Assembly (NCBI GenBank): GCA_041594335.1
Contig: JBFHML010000002.1
Span: 31,685 to 95,684 of the forward strand
DNA length: 64,000 bases
Direction of reading: 5' to 3'
DNA from: JAGPUQ01 sp041594335
GTDB lineage: Bacteria; Pseudomonadota; Gammaproteobacteria; Pseudomonadales; Porticoccaceae
Below the pieces are notes generated by a model that searched no databases, had not been told where the DNA came from, and worked only from the letters and a program-made list of their open reading frames with translations. Both the position numbers and the translations under genes were made by a program. Every line of letters starts with the position of its first letter. Positions within the stretch are counted from its first letter, which is position 1. Positions 50,916 through 59,060 of the stretch are shown here, piece after piece.

Positions 50916-52220
50916 TCAATATTTCTCGAGCAGGGCATAGAAGAACCCATCGTTGTCCTCCTTGCCGGGCAGCCACTGCCGACCGGTCTCCGTCACTGCG
51001 CCCGGCATCCCCGGCATGGGCAACGCCCGGGCGTCGCTGCGCTTGGCCGTGAGTGTCGCCACCACGGCATCGTTTTCGGCGCGGAGCACGGAGCAAGTCG
51101 CGTAGAGCAAGAATCCGCCCGGTGCGAGGAGCTCCCACAGTGCCAGTAGCAGGCGTCGCTGAGCAGCGGCCAGCTTAGCAATGTCGTCAGCCCGACGCAG
51201 CAGTTTGATGTCCGGGTGTCGGCGCAGCACCCCCGTGGCGGAGCAGGGGGCGTCGAGGAGGATGCGGTCGAAGAGTTTGCCGTCCCACCAGGTCGCGGGC
51301 GCACCGGCATCGCCCGCGACGACCTGTGCATCCGCCCCCAGACGTTGCAGGTTGTCAGACACCAATGTCAGGCGCTCGCCGCTGTTGTCCAACGCCACTA
51401 GCTCGCAATCCGGCGCCAGCTCCAGCAAGTGGCCGGTCTTGCCGCCGGGAGCGCAGCAGGCATCCAGCACGCGCTGACCGGGCGCCGGAGCCAGGAGCGG
51501 GGCGCACAACTGGGCGGCCTCATCCTGCACGCTCACCAGGCCATCGGCGAAGCCCGGCAGCTCGGACACCGCCCGGGGGGTGGTGAGTACGATGCCGTCG
51601 GCGCTGTGGGTGGTGGGGCGGGCTGAGATCTCGGCCGCAGCTAAGCGCTCGAGATAGCTGGCGCGGTCAGCGCGTTGGCGATTGACGCGCAGACACATGG
51701 GGGCGCGGGTATTATTGGCGGCCATCACCGCTTCGGCGTCCTCGGGCCAGTCTGCCGCTAGCAGTCGGGCCAGCCAGGGCGGATGTGCGGTGCGATAGGG
51801 GCCCTCGTGGGCGAGTCTGGCGTCGAGTTGCGCGCGCTGGCGCTGGGCATTGCGCAGCAGGGCGTTGACTAAGCCGGCCGCCCAGGGTTTGTCGAGTGAA
51901 CGGCAAGCCGCGACGGTTTCGTGGACCACGGCGTGGGCAGGGATGCGGGTGTACTCCAGCTGGTAGAGCGCGGTCGCGAGGAGCGCGCTCAGATCTGCGT
52001 CTTTTGGCTTGAACGGGCGGGCGAGCAGGTGGTCGACGATTGCCATCAGCCGCGGATGCCAGCGCAAGGTGCCGTAGCAGAGTTCCGCGAGCAGGGCGCG
52101 ATCGCGGGCGGGGGTCCGCGCTGCCGCCTGGGGGAGAGCCGTATCCAGCGATTGGCCGCGGGCGACAGCGGTGACCACGCGCGCCGCGGCGGCGCGTACC
52201 GCCGCGGCCTTAGTACTCAA
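50916..52220 (-). CDS. rsmB: 16S rRNA m5C967 methyltransferase
   Basis: RsmB (Sun/Fmu) methylates C967 of 16S rRNA. The 434-residue protein has an N-terminal NusB-like domain (LLAELCYGTLRWHPRL) and a SAM methyltransferase with VLDACCAPGGKTGHLLEL, LLDAPCSATGVLRRHPDIK and the catalytic Cys in LLYATCSVLRAEND. Its start overlaps the 3' end of fmt by 11 bases. Confidence 0.97.
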   Translation of the reverse strand: MSTKAAAVRAAAARVVTAVARGQSLDTALPQAAARTPARDRALLAELCYGTLRWHPRLMAIVDHLLARPFKPKDADLSALLATALYQLEYTRIPAHAVVHETVAACRSLDKPWAAGLVNALLRNAQRQRAQLDARLAHEGPYRTAHPPWLARLLAADWPEDAEAVMAANNTRAPMCLRVNRQRADRASYLERLAAAEISARPTTHSADGIVLTTPRAVSELPGFADGLVSVQDEAAQLCAPLLAPAPGQRVLDACCAPGGKTGHLLELAPDCELVALDNSGERLTLVSDNLQRLGADAQVVAGDAGAPATWWDGKLFDRILLDAPCSATGVLRRHPDIKLLRRADDIAKLAAAQRRLLLALWELLAPGGFLLYATCSVLRAENDAVVATLTAKRSDARALPMPGMPGAVTETGRQWLPGKEDNDGFFYALLEKY

Positions 52221-53160
52221 ATAGCACCCCGGGAGCGAATCGATCCGCGCGGCTGTTCAGGACTTCCGCCGCGTGCAATCGTTTCCGGCCTTCGAGCTGC
52301 AACTCTTCGATTCGATAGGCGCCGGTGCCGCATGCTACCAGGATGCCGCTGCGATCAGCCGCCAACACCGTGCCCGCCGCCGCGGTGACAGCGGACGCCG
52401 TCGGTGTTCCGGACCAGATACGCATGCCCAGGTTGCCCAAACGGGTGTGCGCCACGGGTAGGGGATTGAAGGCGCGCACCTTGCGGTCAATCACGGTAGC
52501 GTCTTCTCGCCAGTCAATAGCGGCCTCCGTCTTGTCGATCTTGGCGGCATAGGTGGCGAGGTGGTTCTCCTGGGCTTGTGCCGCTAGCGCCCCCTGGGCG
52601 AGGTTCGCCAGGACTTCGAGCAGTAGCGGGGGGCCGAGCCCGGCCAATTTGTCTTGCAGACTACCGCCGGTGTCGTTTTCCGAGATGGGACAGGCGGTGG
52701 AGGCCAGCACCGGCCCGGTGTCGAGGCCGGCATCCATTTGCATGATGGCGATGCCCGTTTCCCGGTCGCCGGCGGCGATGGCTCGCTGGATGGGTGCGGC
52801 GCCACGCCAGCGTGGCAGTAACGACGCATGCACATTGATGCAGCCCAACCGCGGCAGGTCCAGTACGGCTTGGGGGAGGATCAGACCGTAGGCCACCACC
52901 ACCAACACATCGGCAGCCCAGGCCGCCAATTCAGCTTGGGCGGCCGGGTCCCGCAGCGACACCGGCTGGCGGATTTCCAGGCCGTGCGCCACGGCCAGCG
53001 CCTTCACTGGGCTGAATCCGAGTTGGCGGCCACGGCCGGCGCGGCGATCGGGCTGGGTGTAGACGGCGGCGATCTGCTGCCCGGCATCGAGCAGCGCGCG
53101 CAGGTGGGTTGCCGCGAATGCCGGAGTTCCGGCAAAGACGATGCGCAGCGGCGCGGTCAA
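52210..53160 (-). CDS. fmt: Methionyl-tRNA formyltransferase
   Basis: Fmt formylates initiator Met-tRNA. The 316-residue protein has the N-terminal folate-binding core IVFAGTPAFAATHLRAL, the catalytic INVHASLLPRWRGAAPIQRA (with Asn/His), the conserved TGIAIMQMDAGLDTGPVL and a C-terminal OB-like tRNA-binding domain. It lies 12 bases downstream of def. Confidence 0.98.
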   Translation of the reverse strand: MTAPLRIVFAGTPAFAATHLRALLDAGQQIAAVYTQPDRRAGRGRQLGFSPVKALAVAHGLEIRQPVSLRDPAAQAELAAWAADVLVVVAYGLILPQAVLDLPRLGCINVHASLLPRWRGAAPIQRAIAAGDRETGIAIMQMDAGLDTGPVLASTACPISENDTGGSLQDKLAGLGPPLLLEVLANLAQGALAAQAQENHLATYAAKIDKTEAAIDWREDATVIDRKVRAFNPLPVAHTRLGNLGMRIWSGTPTASAVTAAAGTVLAADRSGILVACGTGAYRIEELQLEGRKRLHAAEVLNSRADRFAPGVLFEY

Positions 53161-53172
53161 GGCTAGCGTGGA

Positions 53173-53679
53173 TCAGGCCGAGGCGCGTTGAAGCTTGGCA
53201 AGCTTCTGGCGAATGCGCTGGCGCTTGAGCGGCGAGAGATAATCGACGAACAGTTTGCCGTCGAGGTGGTCGATTTCGTGCTGGATGCACACAGCCAGCA
53301 GTCCGTCGGGCTCCAACGTAAAGGGTTTGCCGTCGAGATCGAGCGCCCGCACCCGGATGCACTCCGGCCTGGCGACTTTTTCGTAAAAGCCGGGCACCGA
53401 CAGGCAGCCCTCATCGTAGTCGCGCAGTGAATCGCCGAGCACTTCGACCTCGGGATTGATCAGTACCAGTGGCTGGTCACGCGCGTCGGAGACATCGATC
53501 ACCACCAGGCGGCGGTGCACATCGACCTGGGTTGCGGCGAGGCCAACCCCAGGGGCGTCGTACATGGTTTCCAGCATGTCGTCGGCCAGCTTGCGCAGTG
53601 TGCTGTCGACTTCGGTCACGGGTTCTGCGACCTTGCGCAGCCTGGAATCTGGGAATTCCAGAATTGTCAGAATCGCCAT
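53173..53679 (-). CDS. def: Peptide deformylase
   Basis: Def removes the N-formyl group from nascent proteins. The 168-residue metalloenzyme has the three signature motifs: GVGLAATQV, EGCLSVPGF (metal Cys) and QHEIDHLDGKLF (HExxH). It is the first gene of def-fmt-rsmB-trkA-trkH. It is divergent from the LysM gene, with a 121-base shared region. Confidence 0.98.
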   Translation of the reverse strand: MAILTILEFPDSRLRKVAEPVTEVDSTLRKLADDMLETMYDAPGVGLAATQVDVHRRLVVIDVSDARDQPLVLINPEVEVLGDSLRDYDEGCLSVPGFYEKVARPECIRVRALDLDGKPFTLEPDGLLAVCIQHEIDHLDGKLFVDYLSPLKRQRIRQKLAKLQRASA

Positions 53680-53763
53680 AAACTTGTGACAGCTTTCTAG
53701 TAAAGTGCGTTAATCGGCTGCTAAGATCCGGACGAGCCCGTGCCGGTCTCAGCCACGTGCCAG

Positions 53764-53770
53764 TATACAT
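53764..53770 (+). promoter_or_regulatory. Putative -10 element for the LysM-dprA operon
   Basis: TATACAT lies 31 bases before the LysM gene start in the 121-base region shared with divergent def. The -35 region is weak (TGCCGG). An AAGGAAGAG Shine-Dalgarno follows closer to the ATG. Confidence 0.3.
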
Positions 53771-53800
53771 TACCGGGAAACTGCACAAAGGAAGAGCGCG

Positions 53801-54823
53801 ATGAAAAGAATACTGCTGGTCGTTACAGGGCTCTGGTTAATCGCGACCCTCTCCTTCGCCCAGGGCCAAAATGCCTTCAACGACCAAATTCCCGAGCGTT
53901 ACGTGGTCAAGAAAGGCGACACGCTGTGGGATATAGCCGCATTCTTTCTGCGCAAGCCGTGGCTGTGGCCCGAGATCTGGCACGTCAATCCGCAGATCCG
54001 CAATCCGCACCTCATCTACCCGGGCGACGAGATTAGCCTGGTATATATCGACGGTCAGCCACGTCTTACCCTCAATCGCGGGCGCGACGTGAAGCTCAGC
54101 CCGGAAATCAAGGTCGTGCCCCATGGAGAGGCCATCCCGGCGTTGCCGCTGGATGTGATCGACACATTTCTCTCTAAGACCCGGGTCGTGGCGCCGGGCG
54201 CGCTGGAAGCTGCACCCCACGTGGTCGCCGGCCAGGAGAAGAGCATCATTGTCGGTGTCGGCGACGACTTCTACGTGCGCGGGCAAATTCCTGCCGAACA
54301 GACTTTTTGGGGGGTGTATCGCAACGGGGGCAACTATGTCGACCCAGAGACCGGCGACATTCTCGGCGTGCGTGCCCAGGATATCGGCTCCGGCAAGCTC
54401 AAGGCGATCCATGACGAAATTTTGACGCTCGCCGCGACCCGAAGTGTGGAGGAAATCCGCATCGGCGACCGTATCTTGCCGGTTGAAGACCGCAAGATCG
54501 AAACGGTGTTTTACCCCAGCGCGCCGCCCACGGGCATGGAGGGCGTGATCATGGCGGTCGAAGGTGGCATCGCCAATGTCGGTCACCTCGACGTGGTCGC
54601 GATCAATCGGGGCGACGAGGATGGATTGGAGATCGGCGATACCTTTGCGATCTACAAGGCGGGAGAAACCGTCCGTGACCGTATCGCCGAGGACACCGTC
54701 ACCTTGCCGCCCGAGCGTGCCGGGCTGTTGATGGTGTTCCGCACTTTTGAACAGATGAGCTTCGGCCTGGTAATGAATGCCACGCGGCCGCTGAATGTAG
54801 GGGATCTGATCCGCGAGCCTTGA
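53801..54823 (+). CDS. LysM-domain exported protein
   Basis: A 340-residue protein with a signal peptide (residues 1-20, MKRILLVVTGLWLIATLSFA), a LysM domain (about 33-83, YVVKKGDTLWDIAAFFLRKP and IRNPHLIYPGDEISLVY) and a long C-terminal domain without known name. LysM binds peptidoglycan or chitin-like glycans, so this is a periplasmic cell-wall protein. The family regularly stands between def and dprA in gammaproteobacteria, as here. Exact function unknown. Confidence 0.9.
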   Translation: MKRILLVVTGLWLIATLSFAQGQNAFNDQIPERYVVKKGDTLWDIAAFFLRKPWLWPEIWHVNPQIRNPHLIYPGDEISLVYIDGQPRLTLNRGRDVKLSPEIKVVPHGEAIPALPLDVIDTFLSKTRVVAPGALEAAPHVVAGQEKSIIVGVGDDFYVRGQIPAEQTFWGVYRNGGNYVDPETGDILGVRAQDIGSGKLKAIHDEILTLAATRSVEEIRIGDRILPVEDRKIETVFYPSAPPTGMEGVIMAVEGGIANVGHLDVVAINRGDEDGLEIGDTFAIYKAGETVRDRIAEDTVTLPPERAGLLMVFRTFEQMSFGLVMNATRPLNVGDLIREP

Positions 54824-54853
54824 CGCGGATTTTCCGGCTCAAGGATCGAGCCG

Positions 54854-55951
54854 ATGCAGGCCACGCGCGAGGCGTTGCGCGCCCATCAACTGATCACTTG
54901 GCCCGGCCTCGGGCAGGCCGCGGTGCTGGCGCTGTGGCGGGCGTTGGGCAGTTTTGAAGCCGCGTTCCAATCGCCGCTCTCTCGGCTGCCCGAGCCGCTG
55001 CGACCGCTCTTGCAGTCGTGCCGCCGTGTCTATGCCGATGCACTGCCCGATACCCTGCCCGCGCCCCTGGTTGCCCCGGATGTCTTTCTGGTAGCGCTTT
55101 CTGATCCAGACTATCCCGCATTGCTGCGCGAGATTCCGTCGCCACCGCCGCTGCTGTATGGCCGTGGCAGCCTGGCTGCGCTCGCGCTGCCCACCATCGC
55201 CGTGGTCGGTAGTCGACAAGCCAGCGCCGCGGGGTTGGAGACGGCGCAGCGTTTCGGGCGAGAGCTTGCCGGCGGTGGGTTCCTGGTCGCCAGCGGCCTG
55301 GCGCTGGGGATCGATGCCGCAGCCCATCGCGGCGCCCTGGTTGCAGGCAAAACGCTGGCGGTCATGGCGACGGGTATCGATCGACTCTACCCCCGGCAGC
55401 ACGCGGGTCTAGGCGAGGAAATCCTGGCTGCCGGTGGCGCGCTGGTCACCGAGTTTCCCCCGGGTACGCCACCACGGGCCGCCAATTTTCCTCGCCGCAA
55501 TCGCGTGATCAGTGGTCTCAGTTTGGGTGTGCTGGTGGTCGAGGCAGCCGTGCGCAGCGGTTCGCTGATCACGGCGCGGCTGGCCCTCGAGCAGGGACGG
55601 GAAGTCTTTGCTGTGCCCGGTTCTATCCACCATACCCAGGCTCGAGGTTGTCACCAGCTGATCCGCGAGGGCGCGACCCTAGCCGAGAGCGCCGCGGATC
55701 TGGTGCCTCATCTCGGTGGGTTGCTCGCCTTCAAGGGAATAGAAGCTGCAGTGGCTGAGGATGCCGCCGATGCCCGACTGGGGGCGGATGCCCGGCAAGT
55801 GCTGGATGCGCTGGGTCACGATCCCGCTGCGGTCGACCTGCTGGTGGCGCGTACCGGATGGAACGCCGCGCGGCTCACCGTGGCGCTGGTGGAACTCGAG
55901 CTCGCCGGCTTGGTAGAACGGCGTGGCGCTGCCTACTTGCGCCGGGCTTGA
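54854..55951 (+). CDS. dprA: DNA-processing protein DprA
   Basis: DprA (Smf) loads RecA on incoming single-stranded DNA during transformation. The 365-residue protein has an N-terminal SAM-like helical region, a Rossmann core with VVGSRQASAAGLETAQRFG, VASGLALGIDAAAHRGAL, FPRRNRVISGLSLGVLVVEA and AVPGSIHHTQARGCHQLI, and a C-terminal winged helix (HDPAAVDLLVARTGWN). It lies 30 bases after the LysM gene. Confidence 0.96.
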   Translation: MQATREALRAHQLITWPGLGQAAVLALWRALGSFEAAFQSPLSRLPEPLRPLLQSCRRVYADALPDTLPAPLVAPDVFLVALSDPDYPALLREIPSPPPLLYGRGSLAALALPTIAVVGSRQASAAGLETAQRFGRELAGGGFLVASGLALGIDAAAHRGALVAGKTLAVMATGIDRLYPRQHAGLGEEILAAGGALVTEFPPGTPPRAANFPRRNRVISGLSLGVLVVEAAVRSGSLITARLALEQGREVFAVPGSIHHTQARGCHQLIREGATLAESAADLVPHLGGLLAFKGIEAAVAEDAADARLGADARQVLDALGHDPAAVDLLVARTGWNAARLTVALVELELAGLVERRGAAYLRRA

Positions 55952-56035
55952 GTGACGGTGCTTGTCCCCGACAGAGGCTTTCGGTAGCCTCTGCGCCGCA
56001 TCGCTGTCCCGCACAGGGTCTTAGGAGGCCGAGGC

Positions 56036-56602
56036 TTGGGTCGGTTCGCTCACCCCCAGATCCGCGTCGCTGCGCGCATTTTGCGTGCCGGCGGCGTAGT
56101 GGCTTATCCGACCGAGGCCGTCTGGGGCCTGGGCTGTGATCCGGACAATGCACTGGCGGTGCAGCAGGTGCTGGCGCTCAAGCACCGCGATCCCGACAAG
56201 GGTTTGATCTTGGTGGCCGCGGACTTAGCGATGCTCGAGCCGTATCTGCGCGGGTTGAGCCGCCGTGCCCGCGCGCCGATGGAGGCGACCTGGCCGGGCC
56301 CGGTAACCTGGCTGGTTCCGGATAACGGCCGCGCTTCCCCTTGGGTTACCGGGGGCCGTGGCGCTTTGGCGCTGCGGGTGACGGCGCATCCGGTCGCCGC
56401 GGCTTTGAGTCGTGCCTTTGGCGGTGCCATTGTGTCGACTTCGGCCAACCCCCAGGGGTTACCGGCGGCCACCAAGTTGCGCGAGGTCAAGGCCTATTTC
56501 GCGGCCCGCGTAGACCATTACACGCCGGGTCGGGTCGGACTGCGCCGCCGGCCCAGTGAGATCCGCGACCTGCGCACCGGGGCGGTGATCCGACCCGGCT
56601 GA
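56036..56602 (+). CDS. tsaC: Threonylcarbamoyl-AMP synthase
   Basis: TsaC (YrdC) makes threonylcarbamoyl-AMP for the t6A37 modification of ANN-decoding tRNAs. The 188-residue short form has ILRAGGVVAYPTEAVWGLGC, LKHRDPDKGLILVA, PGPVTWLVP, LALRVTAHPVA and IVSTSANPQGLPAA. The start is TTG 56036, which is preceded by AGGAGG at good distance; no ATG is available nearby. It is 84 bases after dprA and 21 before hemF. Confidence 0.94.
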   Translation: MGRFAHPQIRVAARILRAGGVVAYPTEAVWGLGCDPDNALAVQQVLALKHRDPDKGLILVAADLAMLEPYLRGLSRRARAPMEATWPGPVTWLVPDNGRASPWVTGGRGALALRVTAHPVAAALSRAFGGAIVSTSANPQGLPAATKLREVKAYFAARVDHYTPGRVGLRRRPSEIRDLRTGAVIRPG

Positions 56603-56623
56603 CCTACCCCGGAGATCCCACCG

Positions 56624-57535
56624 ATGGACAAAGCCGCCGTACTTTCCTGGTTGCAAGCGCTGCAGGACGAGATCTGTGCGGCATTGGAAGCCGAGGATGG
56701 CGCGGCTCGGTTTCGCGAGGACGACTGGCGGCGCCCGGGTGGTGGTGGTGGCCGATCCCGGGTGCTCGCAGAGGGCGAGGTCATCGAAAAGGGCGGGGTG
56801 AATTTCTCCCACGTCCACGGTGATGAGCTGCCGGCGGCCGCATCCGCTGCGCGCCCCGAACTGGCCGGCTGTGGGTTTGAGGCCATGGGGGTGTCATTGG
56901 TCATCCATCCCCGCAACCCGCATGCGCCCACCTCGCATGCCAATATTCGTTTCTTCGTGGCCGAACGCGCCGACCGTGAGCCGGTGTGGTGGTTCGGCGG
57001 CGGCTTTGACCTGACGCCCTATTATGGGTACACCGAGGACTGTGTGCACTGGCATCGGGTCGCCCGCGAGGCCTGTGCTCCCTTTGGCGCGGAGGTCTAC
57101 CCGCGGTTCAAGCGTGGATGCGACGATTACTTCTTCCTCCGTCACCGGGGAGAGCACCGGGGCATCGGCGGGTTGTTTTTCGATGATCTGAATACGCCCG
57201 ACTTCGCGACATGCTTCGGTCTGGCGCGCGCCATCGGTGAGGCTTATCTGCCTGCGTATCGCCCCATTCTTTCTCGGCGCAAGGCGCTGTCGTACGGGGA
57301 GCGCGAGCGCACCTTTCAGCTCTATCGGCGCGGTCGTTACGTCGAGTTCAACCTCGTCTACGACCGCGGCACCCTGTTCGGGCTGCAGTCGGGTGGGCGC
57401 ACCGAATCGATCCTGATGTCGCTGCCGCCGCTGGTGCGTTGGGATTACGACTGGCATCCTGAGCCCGGCAGTCCCGAGGCCGAACTCTACGAGCGCTTCC
57501 TGCCGCCACGCGATTGGGCCGAACTGGCGGGTTGA
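56624..57535 (+). CDS. hemF: Coproporphyrinogen III oxidase, oxygen-dependent
   Basis: HemF decarboxylates coproporphyrinogen III with O2. The 303-residue protein has RVLAEGEVIEKGGVNFSHVHG, VIHPRNPHAPTSHANIRFF, WWFGGGFDLTPYYGY, RGIGGLFFDDLN and YVEFNLVYDRGTLFGLQSGG, all family hallmarks. Oxygen dependence fits an aerobe. Order tsaC-hemF-aroE is conserved in gammaproteobacteria. The 125 bases before aroE hold nothing clear beyond a 21-codon frame that overlaps the aroE start. Confidence 0.98.
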   Translation: MDKAAVLSWLQALQDEICAALEAEDGAARFREDDWRRPGGGGGRSRVLAEGEVIEKGGVNFSHVHGDELPAAASAARPELAGCGFEAMGVSLVIHPRNPHAPTSHANIRFFVAERADREPVWWFGGGFDLTPYYGYTEDCVHWHRVAREACAPFGAEVYPRFKRGCDDYFFLRHRGEHRGIGGLFFDDLNTPDFATCFGLARAIGEAYLPAYRPILSRRKALSYGERERTFQLYRRGRYVEFNLVYDRGTLFGLQSGGRTESILMSLPPLVRWDYDWHPEPGSPEAELYERFLPPRDWAELAG

Positions 57536-57660
57536 GGGCCGCGAGGATCGGTTGGATGGATTAGTCTTGGGTGGCGGGTGGTGAGCGCCCGGGATGCTGA
57601 CAATGCACGCAGCGCAGCTGGCGGAGATCCGTGAATGCTTACAGGCCAGAGTTCTCAACC

Positions 57661-58494
57661 ATGACTGACCGCTACGTCTTGTTCGGCAACCCCGTCGCCC
57701 ATAGCCTCTCGCCGGCGATTCATGCCGCCTTCGCCGCACAGAGCGGACAAGACATGTCCTATGAGCGCCAGTTGGTGGCGCTGGATGAGTTCGCCATTGC
57801 CGCGGGCCGTTTCTTCGCTGGCGGGGGGCGCGGCGCCAATATCACCTTGCCCTTCAAGGCCGATGCCCATCGCTTTGCTGACCGCTTGACCGACCGCGCC
57901 CGCCGCGCGGGCGCGGTGAACACCCTGGTGGTCGAGGCCGACGGCGGCGTGCGGGGCGACAACACGGATGGTGTCGGTCTGGTGCGCGACCTCACCGCGA
58001 ACCTGGGTTGGGGCATTGCCGGGCAGCGGGTATTGGTGCTGGGCGCGGGTGGCGCCACGCGTGGCGCGCTCGGCCCGCTGCTCGAACAGCGGCCGGCGTT
58101 GCTGCACATCGCCAACCGCACCGCGGAAAAGGCGATGGCCCTGGCCCGGGAGTTCGCCGATCTGGGCGCGGTGTGCGCTGGCGGCTACCCCGAACTCGCC
58201 AACGAAGCCCCCTTTGATCTGCTCATCAACGCCACCAGTGCGAGCCTCTCCGGCGAGGTCCCGCCGTTGCCGATAACGGTGTTCGGCGACCGCAGTGCCG
58301 CCTACGACATGATGTATGGCGCGGCGCCCACGGCCTTCTTGCGTTGGGCGGAGGCTCGGGGTGTCGCCGCGCTGGCCGATGGTCTGGGCATGCTCATCGA
58401 GCAGGCAGCCGAGGCTTTTGCGCTGTGGCGGGGCGTGCGTCCGCAGACGCCGCCGGTGATCGGCCGGATTCGCGCCGAACTCGCGGCGCACTGA
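57661..58494 (+). CDS. aroE: Shikimate dehydrogenase
   Basis: AroE reduces 3-dehydroshikimate with NADPH. The 277-residue protein has FGNPVAHSLSPAIHAAFAAQ (substrate SLSP), NITLPFKADAHRFAD (catalytic Lys), GDNTDGVGLVRDL and the NADP fold VLVLGAGGATRGALGPLL. ATG 57661 gives the standard MTDRYVLFGNP start; ten open codons upstream lack similarity. Confidence 0.98.
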   Translation: MTDRYVLFGNPVAHSLSPAIHAAFAAQSGQDMSYERQLVALDEFAIAAGRFFAGGGRGANITLPFKADAHRFADRLTDRARRAGAVNTLVVEADGGVRGDNTDGVGLVRDLTANLGWGIAGQRVLVLGAGGATRGALGPLLEQRPALLHIANRTAEKAMALAREFADLGAVCAGGYPELANEAPFDLLINATSASLSGEVPPLPITVFGDRSAAYDMMYGAAPTAFLRWAEARGVAALADGLGMLIEQAAEAFALWRGVRPQTPPVIGRIRAELAAH

Positions 58495-58499
58495 CGGCG

Positions 58500-59033
58500 A
58501 TGCTGCGCGCTTACGTGCGTCTGCTGTGCTTCGCAGCGGGGTTGTTGGCGGGCGTTCAGGTGCCCGGGTTTGTTCGCCACTATGAGGTGGTTGTGAACGC
58601 TCACTTAGCCGAGGCGCGCCGTGCCCTGGCGCCGTTTGCGGGCATTGCCGCGCGTCATTTCGGTGGTGACCTGGACCGATTGATCGCGCATTACGTACGG
58701 AATCCGGATGCGGTAATCGGTGAGACCGGCGCCGGCGTCGCCAGTTTGGCGGCGCGGGTGGTACACCTCGAAGCCGAACGGTCGGCATTGCTCGGGCCCT
58801 GGTACCAAAGTGTTTGGCATGTGGTTGTCCGCAGCGATCGGGAACTGCTGCGCGAGACGACGGCAGGCTATGACTATCAAGTGCCCTTGCAGCCGAGCGC
58901 CATCGCTTGGGGTCTGGGTACGGGTTTGGGGCTGGCGTTACTGATCGAGTCCATCGCCGGCCTCGTCGGGGCCGGCGCACGTCGCGGTGCGGCGCCAAGA
59001 CGCGCCGAAAAGCCGAGCTCTCTGCTACCGTAG
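58500..59033 (+). CDS. DUF2937 family membrane protein
   Basis: A 177-residue protein with an N-terminal membrane segment (about residues 4-22, AYVRLLCFAAGLLAGVQVP), a helical central region (VVNAHLAEARRALAPF, LDRLIAHYVRNPDAVIGETG) and a C-terminal membrane segment (AIAWGLGTGLGLALLIESI). It fits DUF2937, whose role is unknown. ATG 58500 follows the aroE stop by five bases, so the two are co-transcribed. The C-terminus is rich in Arg/Ala and cytoplasmic. Confidence 0.82.
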   Translation: MLRAYVRLLCFAAGLLAGVQVPGFVRHYEVVVNAHLAEARRALAPFAGIAARHFGGDLDRLIAHYVRNPDAVIGETGAGVASLAARVVHLEAERSALLGPWYQSVWHVVVRSDRELLRETTAGYDYQVPLQPSAIAWGLGTGLGLALLIESIAGLVGAGARRGAAPRRAEKPSSLLP

Positions 59034-59060
59034 CGACTCCACGTTATCGCTGGCCACACC

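Noticed and set aside
57603..57668. 21-codon frame before aroE as a leader peptide
   Set aside because: No residue bias, no convincing Shine-Dalgarno and no hairpin; probably chance.
57655..58998. 447-codon open frame on the minus strand
   Set aside because: It is antisense to aroE and the DUF2937 gene, both of which have clear motifs.
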